DNA of 64,000 bases from Adiantum capillus-veneris (taxonomy: Eukaryota > Streptophyta > Polypodiopsida > Polypodiales > Pteridaceae): positions 55,777,253 through 55,841,252 of the forward strand of contig CM043959.1 in NCBI GenBank assembly GCA_014529385.2. The letters run 5' to 3'. The notes below the pieces were generated by a model. That model worked only from the letters and a program-made list of their open reading frames with translations, made no database searches and was not told the DNA's origin. The translations under genes were made by a program, and so were the position numbers. Within the stretch, counting starts at the first letter, position 1. Every line of letters begins with the position of its first letter. This document shows, one piece after another, positions 33,472 through 45,047 of this stretch.

Positions 33472-34482
33472 ATGCCTCATGTAAAGGCCTGCGCTAGGAG
33501 GGCAACAGGTGAATCTTTGAATGCTCAAGCAAGAAGACGCCAATATGAGGCGCACAGAGGTGTACTGCAAGAGCTGCGCAGGATAGAATGACACGTTCAA
33601 CCTGCTATTCCACGTCTCCCTTTCCAGCGAGTAGTGTGGGAGATTTGCGAGCAGTGGAGAGTCGGCATGCGATGGGCCAGCAGTGCACTCCTCTGCCTTC
33701 AAGAAATTGCTGAAGACTACCTCGTGGAATTCTTCAGCGATGGATATATCCTGGCTGCCCATGCACACCGCGTCACTATCATGCCACGGGATTTTGATAC
33801 TCTTCGTAGGCTTTGTTTTCGCTACGATGGGCTGCTTCAGCCAGTGCCTATCCAGGATAGTAGAACCATGGATATTCTCAACATCCCCCCTCTCCATCCT
33901 CGTGCATGACAGATAGAGCCGTCTAGGGCTGAAACAAACAGCAGAAGGACCCGATCACGGGTCGAGAGAAACGACACAGATGGGCAGGCTGAGATAGCCG
34001 TAGAGGGCCAAGAGCAAGCCAGAGTGGACCCCGAGGCAGTCATGGAAGAAACAGAGACAGTTATCGAGGAGTCAGCTAGACACCAAAATGAGCAAGTCAT
34101 GGATAATCCGCAGCCCATCGTGGATGATGAGGGACAAGAGCAGGTCAGGGTGGAGCCTGAGGCATCTATGGAGCAACCAATATTGAAGGAAAATGTTTCG
34201 GAGCCTGAGGAGCCTGAGGCTATTAGGGAGAATCCTGAGGCAGCCAGGGAGCCAGCTCAAGAAAGGGAAGGGCAAGGCTCTGCATCAGAAGGGCCATCCA
34301 ACATATCGGATGAGTCAATTATTTTAGAGCAAACCAACAAAGAGAATGAAGAGGAGTTGAGAATTTTGTTGAGCTCAGGGCCTCTGCATGCGCACATACA
34401 GCTGCCTGCAAGGTCAGAGGAGGCCTGCATTACCAACCTCGATAATGTAGACTTCATGTGCATGCACAATTTTACCGACTAG
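33472..34482 (+). pseudogene. Gene D: divergent histone H3-fold protein with acidic tail
   Basis: One frame, 33,472-34,482, broken by TGA at 33,589 and 33,907 only. Residues about 28-118 align with the H3 core without gaps: alpha-N (RGVLQELRRIE), RLPFQRVVWEI (alpha-1), SSALLCLQEIAEDYLVEFF (alpha-2), AHRVTIMPRDFDTLRRL (loop 2, alpha-3). By hand about 33 of 73 core positions equal canonical H3. The His and Asp of the H3-H3 interface (H113 and D123 in canonical numbering) and the DNA-contact RVTIM are kept; loop 1 has no CENH3-type insertion. The tail lacks the ARTKQTARKS text. After the fold come about 190 acidic, low-complexity residues rich in Glu, Gln and Pro, which canonical H3 does not have. 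The ATG follows TATTTGTAG, a possible acceptor, so an upstream exon may exist. Both stops could be mutated CGA codons. Confidence 0.8.
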
Positions 34483-34559
34483 ATCGCAACAAATGAGGTC
34501 GTCAATGTTGCTTTGTGGTAATTCTCATGCTCTTTAATTCTTATGCTCATTAAATGGGT

Positions 34560-34890
34560 CTCTACCGAGACATGGGTCAATACCAAGCGAAACCGTGGCT
34601 AATGAAATTGGATTTTGGTACTTCTCACTCGGTATTGACCCATGTCTTTGTGGCAGTTGCCAAGTTTTTCTTTAAAATGGTTCACTACCTTAAAGACATG
34701 GGTCAATACCAAGCGGGTCAGTTGCTTATGGAATTGGAATCCGCCGTTGACTCGCTCGGTATTGACCCATGTCTTTGCGGCATTCATCAAGTTCTTCTTC
34801 ATTTCAGCCAAGACATGGGTCAATACCAAGCGAATCAGTGGCGTATGGAATTCGATAGCTGCCCCACTCGCTCCGTATTGACTCAATTGA
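34560..34890. repeat. Hairpin array 4 (three units, about 125 bp each)
   Basis: Units start near 34,566, 34,697 and 34,812. Arms are GACATGGGTCAATACCAAGC and, across a 45-base loop, a complement such as CTCGGTATTGACCCATGTC. The core ATACCAAGCG is shared with the other arrays but the outer arm (GACATGGG) is specific. The third unit lacks the end of its right arm. It lies between genes D and E. Confidence 0.9.
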
Positions 34891-34929
34891 TGTTCAAGTC
34901 TAATCTTTGCCATTTGTTCATGTTAGCCA

Positions 34930-36053
34930 CGCTGTCTCGCTTCTGCCCCCTGAGGTTCAAGAGAAAGTATACGTAATAGATCCGCTGGTATCGCCTTATC
35001 TGTAGAACAACTCAGTTTCCTTTTTGAGTCTGATGAACTGGTTTAGTAGAGTCAACTTTGATCTAGCGCGCTTTCTGGTCACTGCGTACAATCAATCGTG
35101 AGTATTTTCTTGCCTTGTAAACAACATCTTGCATTGCGAATTTCTCCTCGTCTTTGATGGTGTCTTTGTAGTGATCATTGGAGTCTGATGTTATTTGACA
35201 TGGAAGTACACAATCTCCGGGAAAAGCAGGGCGTTTCACGGTCGTGTAAAAACGTAAGGTCCATTTGGGTACATTTGGAAAGCAGTGTAGTGTCTCTTTG
35301 CAATGTGTTTCTGATTCAAGTGGTTATGTATGTAGTGCCGCGAAAAAACTTGTATGTTGTGTAGAGCATCTTTTGTTAGAACATGATCTAGGAAATGTAG
35401 TCAAGCACGAACGGGTAACCTTGCCCACGCAGACTGATGACTATAGCTGTGGCTGACGAACCTGTTTGAATGCCGTGTTGCTCATCAGTCAAATTATGGA
35501 TATACCGAACGTAAGTAATCTGCTGTTTTATTGTTTGCTGCAACGTATGTATGAAGCAACAGATGTCTGTATCACACTTCTACAGAAACTTCGATTACAT
35601 AACTACACCAACAATGATGTGAGACATTTTTCTGTAATGGCCATCCAACATATTATAATCTCGGTAAACAGACGCACAAGAGAGGAAGCGGCGAGAGCTG
35701 ACGAGTTCGAAGAGGCTCGCATTAACGAAATGACGCAACTTCACAATCAGACTCAAGAAGAAGTTCGAAATATGCAAGAAGCAATACACCAATATTATGC
35801 GGACACCGCAGAAGTAGAGGAATGGGCTGCACGTCAACGGCGAGAGTAAGAATAGCGGGAAGCTTCACAGGTGTAAGAAGCATGGGAAGCCATGGGAGAG
35901 GCCCATGATTTCGAGTGACGCGAAAGTATGCCCGAGACCAGCGTCCCCAAAGGCAGAGGTAGGAGCAACTGGAGCAGAGGGCAAGGGACGAGTGGCACAA
36001 ACCGCGGGAGAGGACAGCGGATGAGTGGCACAAACCGGGGGAGAGGACAGTAG
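34930..36053 (+). pseudogene. Gene E: Ulp1/C48-type SUMO protease with coiled coil and RG tail
   Basis: Ulp1-family proteases cleave SUMO from proteins or mature it; many plant DNA transposons carry one. Splicing 35,098-35,171 (GTGAGT...TTTGTAG) creates NQSDHWSLMLFD with the catalytic His at 35,176. The Asp lies in VSDSSGY (about 35,313) and the Gln/Cys motif is LPTQTDDYSCG with Cys at 35,448. Between His and Asp a frame change of 32 nt is bounded by GTAAG and GCAG, very short for an intron. TGA follows the Cys-Gly (35,454). A long coiled coil follows (35,640-35,850) and an Arg/Gly tail with two RGRGQ repeats ending at 36,053. That tail is crossed by TAA, TAG, TAA and TGA, all explicable by C-to-T changes. 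The 5' exons are uncertain. Confidence 0.7.
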
Positions 36054-36519
36054 CAAGGAAAGGGAGCAAATTACTCTTGACAGAAACAACACAATATGTA
36101 AAGTTTTGAAACATTGAAAATGTACATTTTTGAAACATTGTTTGACCGCCAAAAAATATCTCTGCATTAGTCATTTTGAAGAGTACATCATGGTTTGCAT
36201 GGCATCAAAGCTCTTTGCGTGCACAAGGTATATGACCTAGCTTTCGGTGGAAGCAATTAAGTAAAGTTTATTTGTTAGTGACTCCTTGCACAATGTTGTT
36301 TTCTTCTTGCGCCTTGGAATCTGAAAAGAAGAAAAAGTTAGATTCAGTCATAGTGTATTAAAGAAAATCAAAATTTATCGATTTAGTAAGCACCTTTCTA
36401 TTGTTGAGACTGAATGCATACAATTCCGGCAAAAGTGGAAGTTCTTCACATGTAAGATCTATCCTGAGCTATGCCAGAGTTGTGCTTGACATTGTCTCCA
36501 TCATAGTAAGTAGGCTGTC
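36054..36519. other. No gene recognised
   Basis: Spacer between convergent genes E and F. AT-rich, no repeat seen. Confidence 0.5.
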
Positions 36520-37559
36520 TCAAAAGTAGAGCTCCATTGATAAAGGTTTGTTCTCGAGGCTGTTCTCTGTATCTTGGTTGAGTGGAATAAGCTGCCCACT
36601 AAGAAGATGATATCTAATATAGTAAAACGATACTAAGAAATTTTGAGATCTTATAATGAACTTGCAAATTATGGACTTCTTTTGCAAAATACAGATTTTG
36701 TTCTGTGATTGTTTCCTATCCCAGTTATCATCTAAAAAGTCCAAATAGATCTCAGACTTGCAAATGAACATTGTTGCGGTAGTTCTTATTTGCTCATCCA
36801 AGAAAAAATCTGCAAACACTTCAAGAGGCATAAATAGTGCGAGCCGAACTATTTTTGTGGCAATTGAATACTTCAGGGACTTTTGTATATCCTGAAACAA
36901 CTTATTCCTGAAGCTTTCACTAGTTTGCGAAGTAGGCAGGGACCAATCCTTGCTGTCAAAGGTTGGAAGTGACAAAGGAGCTACACGACCCCAACCAATG
37001 GAAGTTCTCGGTTCCACATATGACATATCATAAAAGAAAATTCCATTATCTGCAAGTTCCTTGTGTTGTCTTCCTCGGTACATTTGCTCACCAATAAATG
37101 CATGGAAAGCATCAAAAATCCCAACTATACTCTCAACTGGTTGTCAATCTGTCGTATTCGATGGATAAATATCTGAAACATACCAAAGATGATATCCACC
37201 ACTTAATATTCGAATATAATCATGCACTAAGCGAGATGCTGATATAACTTACAGTTGGGTCGATGCCTTGGAAAACTTGGAGGAGATGTTTGCAACCTTA
37301 AGTCTGCATGCTGGAAAGCATGTTGTATGAGGACCTCTTTCACCCGCTTGCTTTGTGCACACACTTTAAACTCTTTAACTTGACCCTTGAAAGCCTCCAC
37401 GATATCATTGCGTTGCCTCCTCTTCCTCCTCCTAGTTTGCAGTAGAACCCAACTTTCGATAGTTATATGAGATGGAATCCATGCTTGATCTTCTGTAGTA
37501 TAACTGTTAAAAATGCTAACAGAGTCAATGGTAGTGCTAGGCCTTCGAGAAGTAGACAT
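36520..37559 (-). pseudogene. Gene F: spliced gene of unknown function
   Basis: Exon 1 37,559-37,253 starts at an ATG (MSTSRRPSTT) and encodes a strongly basic stretch (QTRRRKRRQRND), a likely nuclear signal or nucleic-acid contact. An 80-bp intron (GTAAGT...TTTCAG) leads in phase to exon 2, 37,172-36,520. Exon 2 is open except for a TGA nine codons in, which again could be a mutated CGA. It encodes IVGIFDAFHAFIGEQMYRG and then a soluble-looking sequence with no recognised domain; its end near 36,520 may be intron read-through. Position and decay pattern match genes D and E, so I place it in the same cluster. Confidence 0.45.
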
Positions 37560-37984
37560 GGTGTGCAGTAGAATGAATACACAGAAAGGTTAGCGCAAAT
37601 ATGAAAAAGGGAAGAAGTTTTGAGAGGGAAGTAGAGCTACTCAAAGTCATATTTGGGCGGGAACAAAGTACTAGATAGAGTCTTCAATGAAAGTTCTAAA
37701 ATTCCTCGGTACATAGTTAGTACAACTTACGACATTTATGCCTTGAAAGCGTGAAATTGTGCAATTTGATGAACCAAAATAAAATTTCCTCCCTTTTTTT
37801 AAAAAGAGCTTGACTACAAAATGTCGATTTTCAACGTAACATTAGCCTCTTCCTCATTGGTCGAGCTCCACTCTCTCTCTAGAACTGAAAGGCCCAAAAG
37901 TGAGTCCAGCTTTCTCCTAATGATAGACGGATATTGTTGAGATATATATATATATATATGTAGAGAGAGAGAGGGGGGAAGGGG
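37560..37984. other. No gene recognised
   Basis: Spacer between gene F and the second copia remnant; contains (TA)n and (GA)n tracts near 37,944-37,972. Confidence 0.5.
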
Positions 37985-39971
37985 GATCAAATGGAAAAAT
38001 GTGAGCTTGTCCAATCTGCATTTGTGTAGCCCAAAAGAGAGAGAGATTGTATAGAGTCCGATGTTGATTGTTGTTGATAGACCAAACCAAAATTGGTAGT
38101 GCCTTTTAAGTATTTCAACACAAGTTTTGTTGTAGACCAATGCTTAAGAGAAAGAAGCGTAAGATGTTGCCCAAAATAATTAGCAACAAACAAAATATTA
38201 GGGAGAGTGTTCATTCCAACAAATTGAATACATCTGATCAAGTTAGCATAAGGTTGTTTGTGACAAGCTGACCACCACTTTTAGTAGTATTTTTTGTAGA
38301 ACTTGCAAGACAAGGAGTATAGACCGGATGTGCAAATTTCATTTAAAACTATAATAAACTTTGACTGTCAAAGGAACAAAATCCCTTTTGTGCGGCTCCT
38401 TTGAATCTAAATGGAAAGATACAAGAGAAGCTCTCCAAGATCCACCATATCAAATGCTAGAGACAACAACTTTTTACTTGCTGAAGATATCCAAAACCAT
38501 TGGAAACAAGGATGGTATCATCCACATAAAGAGCAAGAATCACAAAACTACCACCTTGGCGCTTTATTTATAAGTTGGAGACTGAAGAGCAGGAGATAAA
38601 TTCTTTGGTGAGAAAAAGATCAAATTTTGTATACCAGGCCCGTGAAGCTCGTTTGAGACCATATAGTGCCTTATGAAACTGAGTAACAAGGTCTTCCTTA
38701 CCTGGAATAACAAATCCTTCTAGCTGATCCATATAAATTTCCTCACTCAAATGAGATGTGAACAACTGGTGAAAAGTTCTCTTGATAATAAACACCAGCA
38801 AGTTGCAAATAACCTTTTGCAAGTGAACGTACCTTGAACTTCTCAAAAGATCCATTTGCTTGTACTTTTGTCTTTTACACGCACTTACACTTAATAATTG
38901 TACAACCAAGAGGTAGTTCAATTAGTGTCCATGTACTTTAAGAGATAAGAGAATCATTCTCTGCTGGCATAGCCTCTTTCCGTTGATCCTTTTGTGGAGA
39001 AGAGATAGCTTCACTATAAGTAACAGGATCTTCAGAAGTAGAGAAAACATTATGAACAATATCGTCATCATAAACATGACATGAACCATGTTCAAATCAA
39101 TAGGAAGATCAACCATAATATCAATATCATCAATGGTAACATTGGGAATTGATGGTTGTTTTGAACAGGGAAGCTACTCTATGGGAGAGTTTCATAATAT
39201 GAAAGAAATAGAAAAGCCTAAAGCAATGATTTCGGATCATCAACATCATCCATAGAACATGAGAATCCCATAAGCTACTCATTAAAATTAGCATCACAAT
39301 TCACGATTACTTTCTTAGAGGAAGGTTTATAGAGTTTATAGCCTTTAGAAGTGTCAGATTATTTAATAAAATTAACTTTAAGACTAGAAACATCAAGCTT
39401 TGTTCGTGTTTCTTTGGGAACATGATTTTAAGCCATACATACAAAGGTTAAATAATGAGATAAAAAAGGAATGTAACATGTCCATGATGTGATGGGTATC
39501 TTACAACTAGAACTTATAGTAGTAGGAATATGATTTTGAATAAATACTACTGTCAAAGTAGCTTCAGGCCAAAAAACATGAGATAACCTAGAATGAATCA
39601 ACATACATCTAACAACATTGAAAAATAGTGTGATTCTTTCTTTCAACAACACCGTTCTATTGAGGAAAATATAGAATAGTATGCTCATGATAAATTCCAT
39701 TGTCAGCACGTTACTTGAAAAATCTCAAGAAACATATTCGCCTCCATTGTCACCGCAAAGCTTCTTGAGGCGACGATTAGTTTGAAGTTCCGTGAAATTG
39801 TTTGAAAACAGATAAGGCCTCAGTTTTTTGTCTAAGCAGAAAAAGAGTGGTATACCATGAGTAATCATCAATAAATGTAATGAAGTAACGATGTTGTGAT
39901 CTTGATGATGGTAGAGGTCCACATATATCAGTATAAACAAGATCCAATATATCATGAGAAGGAGTTGTATT
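37985..39971 (-). pseudogene. Copia pol remnant, left part (integrase to RNase H)
   Basis: Minus-strand fragments run in copia order: integrase start VYTDICGPLPSSRS and FITFIDDYSWY (39,780-39,995, partly within the CACTA end), then GDNGGEYVS, an integrase C-terminal piece (39,430-39,710), reverse transcriptase with EIYMDQLEGFVIPGKED and KALYGLKRASRAWY (about 38,640-38,760), and RNase H LKYLKGTTNFGLVY with GYTNADW (about 38,000-38,120). All are out of frame with each other and large parts are missing. It continues on the far side of the CACTA insertion at 46,905. Confidence 0.88.
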
Positions 39972-39999
39972 CACTACAACAAAAAAAGGTGTCATCGAC

Positions 40000-40100
40000 G
40001 CAGATACCGATGCACTGCGTCGCTATGTGCGTCGATATCCGCGTCCTTGTGAACCTGTCGCTATTTGCGACGCAGATAGCGACGACCATAACATAAAATA
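40000..40100. repeat. Left subterminal repeats of the CACTA element
   Basis: Direct and inverted copies of GCGTCGATATCCGCGTC and TGCGACGCAGATAGCGACG-type words. In En/Spm elements such clusters bind the TnpA protein. Matching words are at 46,745-46,885. Confidence 0.75.
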
Positions 40101-40369
40101 AATTTCTTGGACAGAGGGTAGGTAGCCTGGCTTGTGCCCAGTTAAAAGATGGACACAACCACAGCCAGACTTCCTGCCCTCTGCCCAAGAAAGCAAGCAC
40201 CACCAAAATCAACCATGCTCCCGCACGCAGAAATTTCGACAGAGTTTCCTTTTTTTTTACATAAACTTTTCAAAAAAAACCATATCATGTATACGCCTCC
40301 TACATGCTATCCATGTAGGATCTCACATGAGATTTAAGGCCAATGAAAGAAAAGTACCGTACCAACTGA

Positions 40370-40590
40370 AAAGCATAACCATAACAAACCATAACCATAA
40401 CGAACCATAACCATAACTGAAAAGCATAACCATAATGCAGATAACCATAACCATAAACAAAATTAAGAATAACCATAAGCATAACCAGAAAGTTAAACAT
40501 AACCATTAACAAAACCTGAACCATAACTATGTCTATACAATGACAATGACAATAATCATAACCATAAGGGAAACAATAACTGTCTGAACA
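40370..40590. repeat. (AACCATA)n-type tandem repeat
   Basis: Irregular array of AACCATAACCATA and close variants inside the CACTA element. It is telomere-like in look, but the word is not the plant telomere repeat TTTAGGG. Confidence 0.8.
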
Positions 40591-41089
40591 ATAACTGTCT
40601 GTACAAAAAAGAGACACAGAAGCGTGTCTGTGTCTCACAAAGCATATATATGAAATCCGGTCCACTAATGACTAGGCGTCGCAACCTGCACATAGGACAA
40701 CTCACAAAATTAGTATTGATATTACTTCACATATACTTACTTAATTAAATCAACTCACACATATTAACGTCTCACCTCAAGCGATCAGCGAGACTGTACG
40801 GCCTCCCAGTCTACAGGCTCTCCTGAAGCTTCAAGATCATTCAGTACTTCATAGATACCTCTGCGATATCCATATGACTCTTCCTGGCGTGTCGGAGCTC
40901 GATGCATCGCAAGATTCTGCGTTTATACAAAAATCAAAGTAATAAGAATACATGATTCATCGCGTTTTTAAAAACGCCATAGTTAAGATTGGATTAGAAA
41001 CTCACAAACTCATAGCGAAAGGTGTCGAAGCCTCCGCTGCCAAGATGAGATGTCCCCCTGGTCATCTGTCGTACCTGCGTGGCCTCACG

Positions 41090-41916
41090 CTAATGTCTGA
41101 ACCGCGTGTCCGCTGTCTGCTCATCCTCCCTGATCTGTAGCCACGTCTCGTGTGGGATGCCCGAAGGCTTCGACGAGCCGGTCCTGAAAGCCTTCCGAGC
41201 TGCATCTCGTCGATGTTTCACGGTGTCCCGTGCAACACCCTTGATCCACCTCCTCGGAACAACATAAGAAACCGAAGCAGGCTGGTACTCTCTCAGGATG
41301 GTCTCCACTATGTAATTGACTTTGTCCCCATCCTGATCACCCCAAGACGTCAGAAGGCTGGTCAAAAACTGCAGGTCCGTGAGCTGGCGAATCCGCTGTC
41401 ACATCTCAGTCCTGACTCTATCCATGTCAACAGAACCATCTCCTGTACAATATAGAGCTTGGAGGCACTAGGATCGTGTGCCCCCCAAGGTGTCCGAGGT
41501 GTGCCAAGAGGTGTATCGAGGTGTGCCTGGGTAGGACGGGGGTCGTGAGCGAGGAGGGGTCGAAGCATCTGTGGACCCTCCTCCACATAAACCACCACCT
41601 CCACCTGACGATCTCCGAGATCTACGAGTGCGCCTGTGCTGCGGAGATGAAGACGTACCCACCTCTGTCTCACCCCTAGGTGTCGAAGCGGCCGTGATGG
41701 GAGAGGCAGGCGTCGTACCCATAGGTGTCCTCCCCCCCGTAGACGTCCCCCCCCAGGCGCCGGACCCTCCGGTGTGAAGCCCGGAGGCGTAGTACCCGTG
41801 CCTCTGGCTACCTAGTACTGAGAAGCCTCTACCATCTGAGCAGGTGTCATCCGTGTAACGAAGCCCATGAATGCATCTACACTCATGGAAGCGGGATCTG
41901 GAATCTCGTCTGCCAT
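41090..41916 (-). pseudogene. TnpA-like second CACTA protein (Transposase_24-like)
   Basis: Minus-strand pieces starting with ATG at 41,916 (MADEIPDPASMSVDAFMGF), then a Ser/Arg/Gly/Pro-rich part (41,470-41,720) and a C-terminal part (41,090-41,365) with TVKHRRDAARKAFRTG, GIPHETWLQIR, which resembles plant transposase family PF03004. Exon boundaries are uncertain and one stop lies near 41,815, so I call it a probable pseudogene or unresolved spliced gene. In En/Spm this protein binds subterminal repeats. Confidence 0.55.
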
Positions 41917-42023
41917 ACTAAAGTCCTGCACAAAGAAAGTAAAATAAAGCGTCAGAACACAATTTTTTAAATTAACTTTAAGCTTAATTTTAAATCAACG
42001 TTTTCACACAAACACTTACAGGC

Positions 42024-44963
42024 CTAGGCCTCGACGAGTGAGGCATCATCGATAAGATCTTGCACCGTATCATCGTCTATCTCTAATTGCAAACATAAAT
42101 CTGCCCCAACTCGTTCTGGCAGATTGTCTTCATCCATTGCATCTTCATCTACAAGTGTCAATTCTGGCTCGTCTGCATCATCCCTCGACGTATATCTGTC
42201 AGCTTCCTCTGCCATACCTTCGTCCATCTCATCTAATGTCACACTAGTATGGACGTCGTCTGACTGACTTTCCTCCAAGAGATCTTTCCCTTCAAATACT
42301 TGTTTATTTCTTGGAGCAACCTGAACCACAAACCACCATTGTCGCTCTCGAGGGTCCGGTACAAAGACCACTTGCTCGCAATGTTCGGAGAGAGCAAATG
42401 TGTCGCTCGCATATGTCCAAATCTTTGTAGAATCTATTTGCACAAGTTTGTTTCCATCTCTGCGTACCGTTGCATTGCGACCAGAAGTAATCACCTTGAA
42501 CCACTTCACATCCAACAAAAACATCTCAAACCGCCTGAAGCTTACTTTCAGGATATTTGACACCAGACCACAGTAATCCAGGTTGTTAGGGCTTTCATTC
42601 GTGTCTCTAGCACTGGCCCTGCTCTTTTGCATGAAACTAACCATTACCCCACTGTCAAACGTGTTTCTTCTGCTGTCAATTTGTTGTGTTTTGAAATGCT
42701 TTCCATGCGACCAGAGTGCCATGTATGTATGATACTTCCAGTCACATCCAATAGCCAACTCTTCCTCTTCTAGAGATATGGGTTCTCCGATCTGTCGAGC
42801 TGCTCTCACTGTCTTGTCCAACCATGCCATTGTAGGGAATTCAGGTAGAGGAGCGAGATAGTCTGGCAAGGGTAAGCCGCTAGTCATTCGACTTCGCCTG
42901 AAATCCTGTCGCTCCCTATTGCGTCTCTCTTTCTCTTCTTCATACCTTTCAAGACATTTTTGCATCGGCGCTGAATTTAGTATACAGAACTTCATGATCT
43001 TTTCTCCCATGGCCAGGTTCATTTTCTTCGGCACCCCTTGCCCTTGCGGCTCCTCTCCCACCAGTCTTGCATCCTCCTCATCGCTCCACAGTCGAGGCAT
43101 TTCTGGGTCAGAAACGGATAGAAATTCGGTCGTCAATACAAGAGACTCTTGCACCAGCCATCCTTTTGCCATGCTCCCCTGTGGACGCACTTTTTGGTGA
43201 ACAAAACCCTTAAGTGTTTTCATGAACTGCTCTAGAAAGAACATCCAACGGCTGTGGACTGTACCTGCCACTGCAACCTCATCTACTACATGGACGAGAA
43301 AATGCATTTGGATAGTTAGGCAGCTCGTGGGTAGATACTTCTCAATCATGCAAACTGCCTCCATGGAGTTAGCCCGTGCGACTGCAATAGATTCCTCCCG
43401 TATCTCCTTGGAAGAGATCCACCGCACTAGCTCTGAAATCTTATATATGCAGGTCCGCACTTCCTCCGTTAAACATCCAGCAAATGGTTAATTAGTAGAT
43501 CACCCCAGTACGGCAACGTATGGAGAATGGACAAACGTTTCATTCCTGGAACAGGTTGCCCCTCATGTTGCTCCCATCGGCGACGCCACTCTTGTACATG
43601 CATAGTACGACATTCGATGCGACCAAGCTGACCTTCGCGCAAGTGATGGCCATCTGGAAGATAACGGTGGTGGCCTTGATAAATTGTCTTTCGAAGAGAG
43701 GCAGAATAGCGCACATCCAAAGACTGCCCGCAAATTGGACATGCATTGTATCTCGAAGTTGTTAGCCCTGCATATATTAAAGCATGAATCAGGCCAAGGC
43801 AAAGGGCTTGCGAATAGGGAGAATTTTGTAAATCAATAACCATTACCAGAAGCTTCTCCATATCCTGGCCAATCATGCATAGTCCACATAAGAAGTCCAT
43901 GGATCCTTGCATGCTGTTGTCCTACTGGCTCAACCGCATCTGCTATGTCGATCCCATGCCATAACTCCTGGAGCTCGTCAACTAGTGGAGCTAGATAAAC
44001 ATCCATGTTTTTTGCCTTGAACTTACCAGGTACAATCAAGCTTAATATCAAATGACCCTTCTTGATGGCAAGCCACGACGGGAGGTTGTAATTGATAAGG
44101 CACACAGGCCAAGTGCTCCATGACGAGCTTCTCAAGCCAAATGGATTGACTCCATCCATTGCCATGCCCAAACGCAAATTGCTTGGTTCACTCTTAAAAT
44201 GTGGCCAGGTATCTTCAATGTGCCTCCAAGCCTTTGAATCAGCGGACACCCTAAATGTTGCGTCAGTGGATCTATTTGTAGAATGCCACCGCATCAACTT
44301 TGCAATGGAACCACAACGAAATATGCTTTTTATCCTAGGAATAATAGGGAAATGCCGCAACACTTTAGCTGGCACTGTCTCGTCAACTGCATCTTGTTTG
44401 TAGCGCATTGCTCCGCACTTAGGACACGATAGACAATCTGCGAATTCATTGCGAAAAAGAATGCAATCATTTGGACATGCATGAATCTTGTTGTAGTCCA
44501 AGCCAACTGAGGTCAGAAGTTGCTTTGCGTCTGGCCTGGAGGGGGGCATTTCATTGCCATCCGGGAGAAGTTGCTCCCGCAATAACCTATTTAAGCCACA
44601 TTAAATTAAAAAGCTCTCCGAGCACATCACCGTTGCAATCGAAAAATCTCTTTTGTAAATTACGTACCTAAACATAGCAGTGGCACTTGCATTTGACCAC
44701 CCGTACACTGACTGAAGATTCAAAAACGCCAGACAAGTACGAAGCACATATATTTTGGCGCCTTCATAGATTGGTTGACGTGCCAACTTCCTCAACATGT
44801 CTTCAGGAGATAGGCGCACGGCTTCTGGTGCTGCTTCGTTCGCGTTCTCCTCACTTGTCCGGAAGAAGGCATCCAACATCTCCTCCATGCCGTCGTCTTC
44901 TGTCTGTAAGCCCTTTTCTGCTTCCATCCGTGGCTCTATATTGGTCGGACCTTCACGCATAAT

Positions 44964-45047
<84 letters not shown>

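Noticed and set aside
33472-34482. Host CENH3 gene
   Set aside because: No loop-1 insertion, long acidic C-terminal tail, in-frame stops, and a mobile-looking neighbourhood; still to be tested by phylogeny.
30045-34890. CRISPR array
   Set aside because: Unit lengths of 100-212 bp with long internal hairpins, variable repeats and a plant genome; no cas genes.
40370-40590. Interstitial telomere repeat
   Set aside because: The word is AACCATA, not the plant CCCTAAA; an irregular local repeat.
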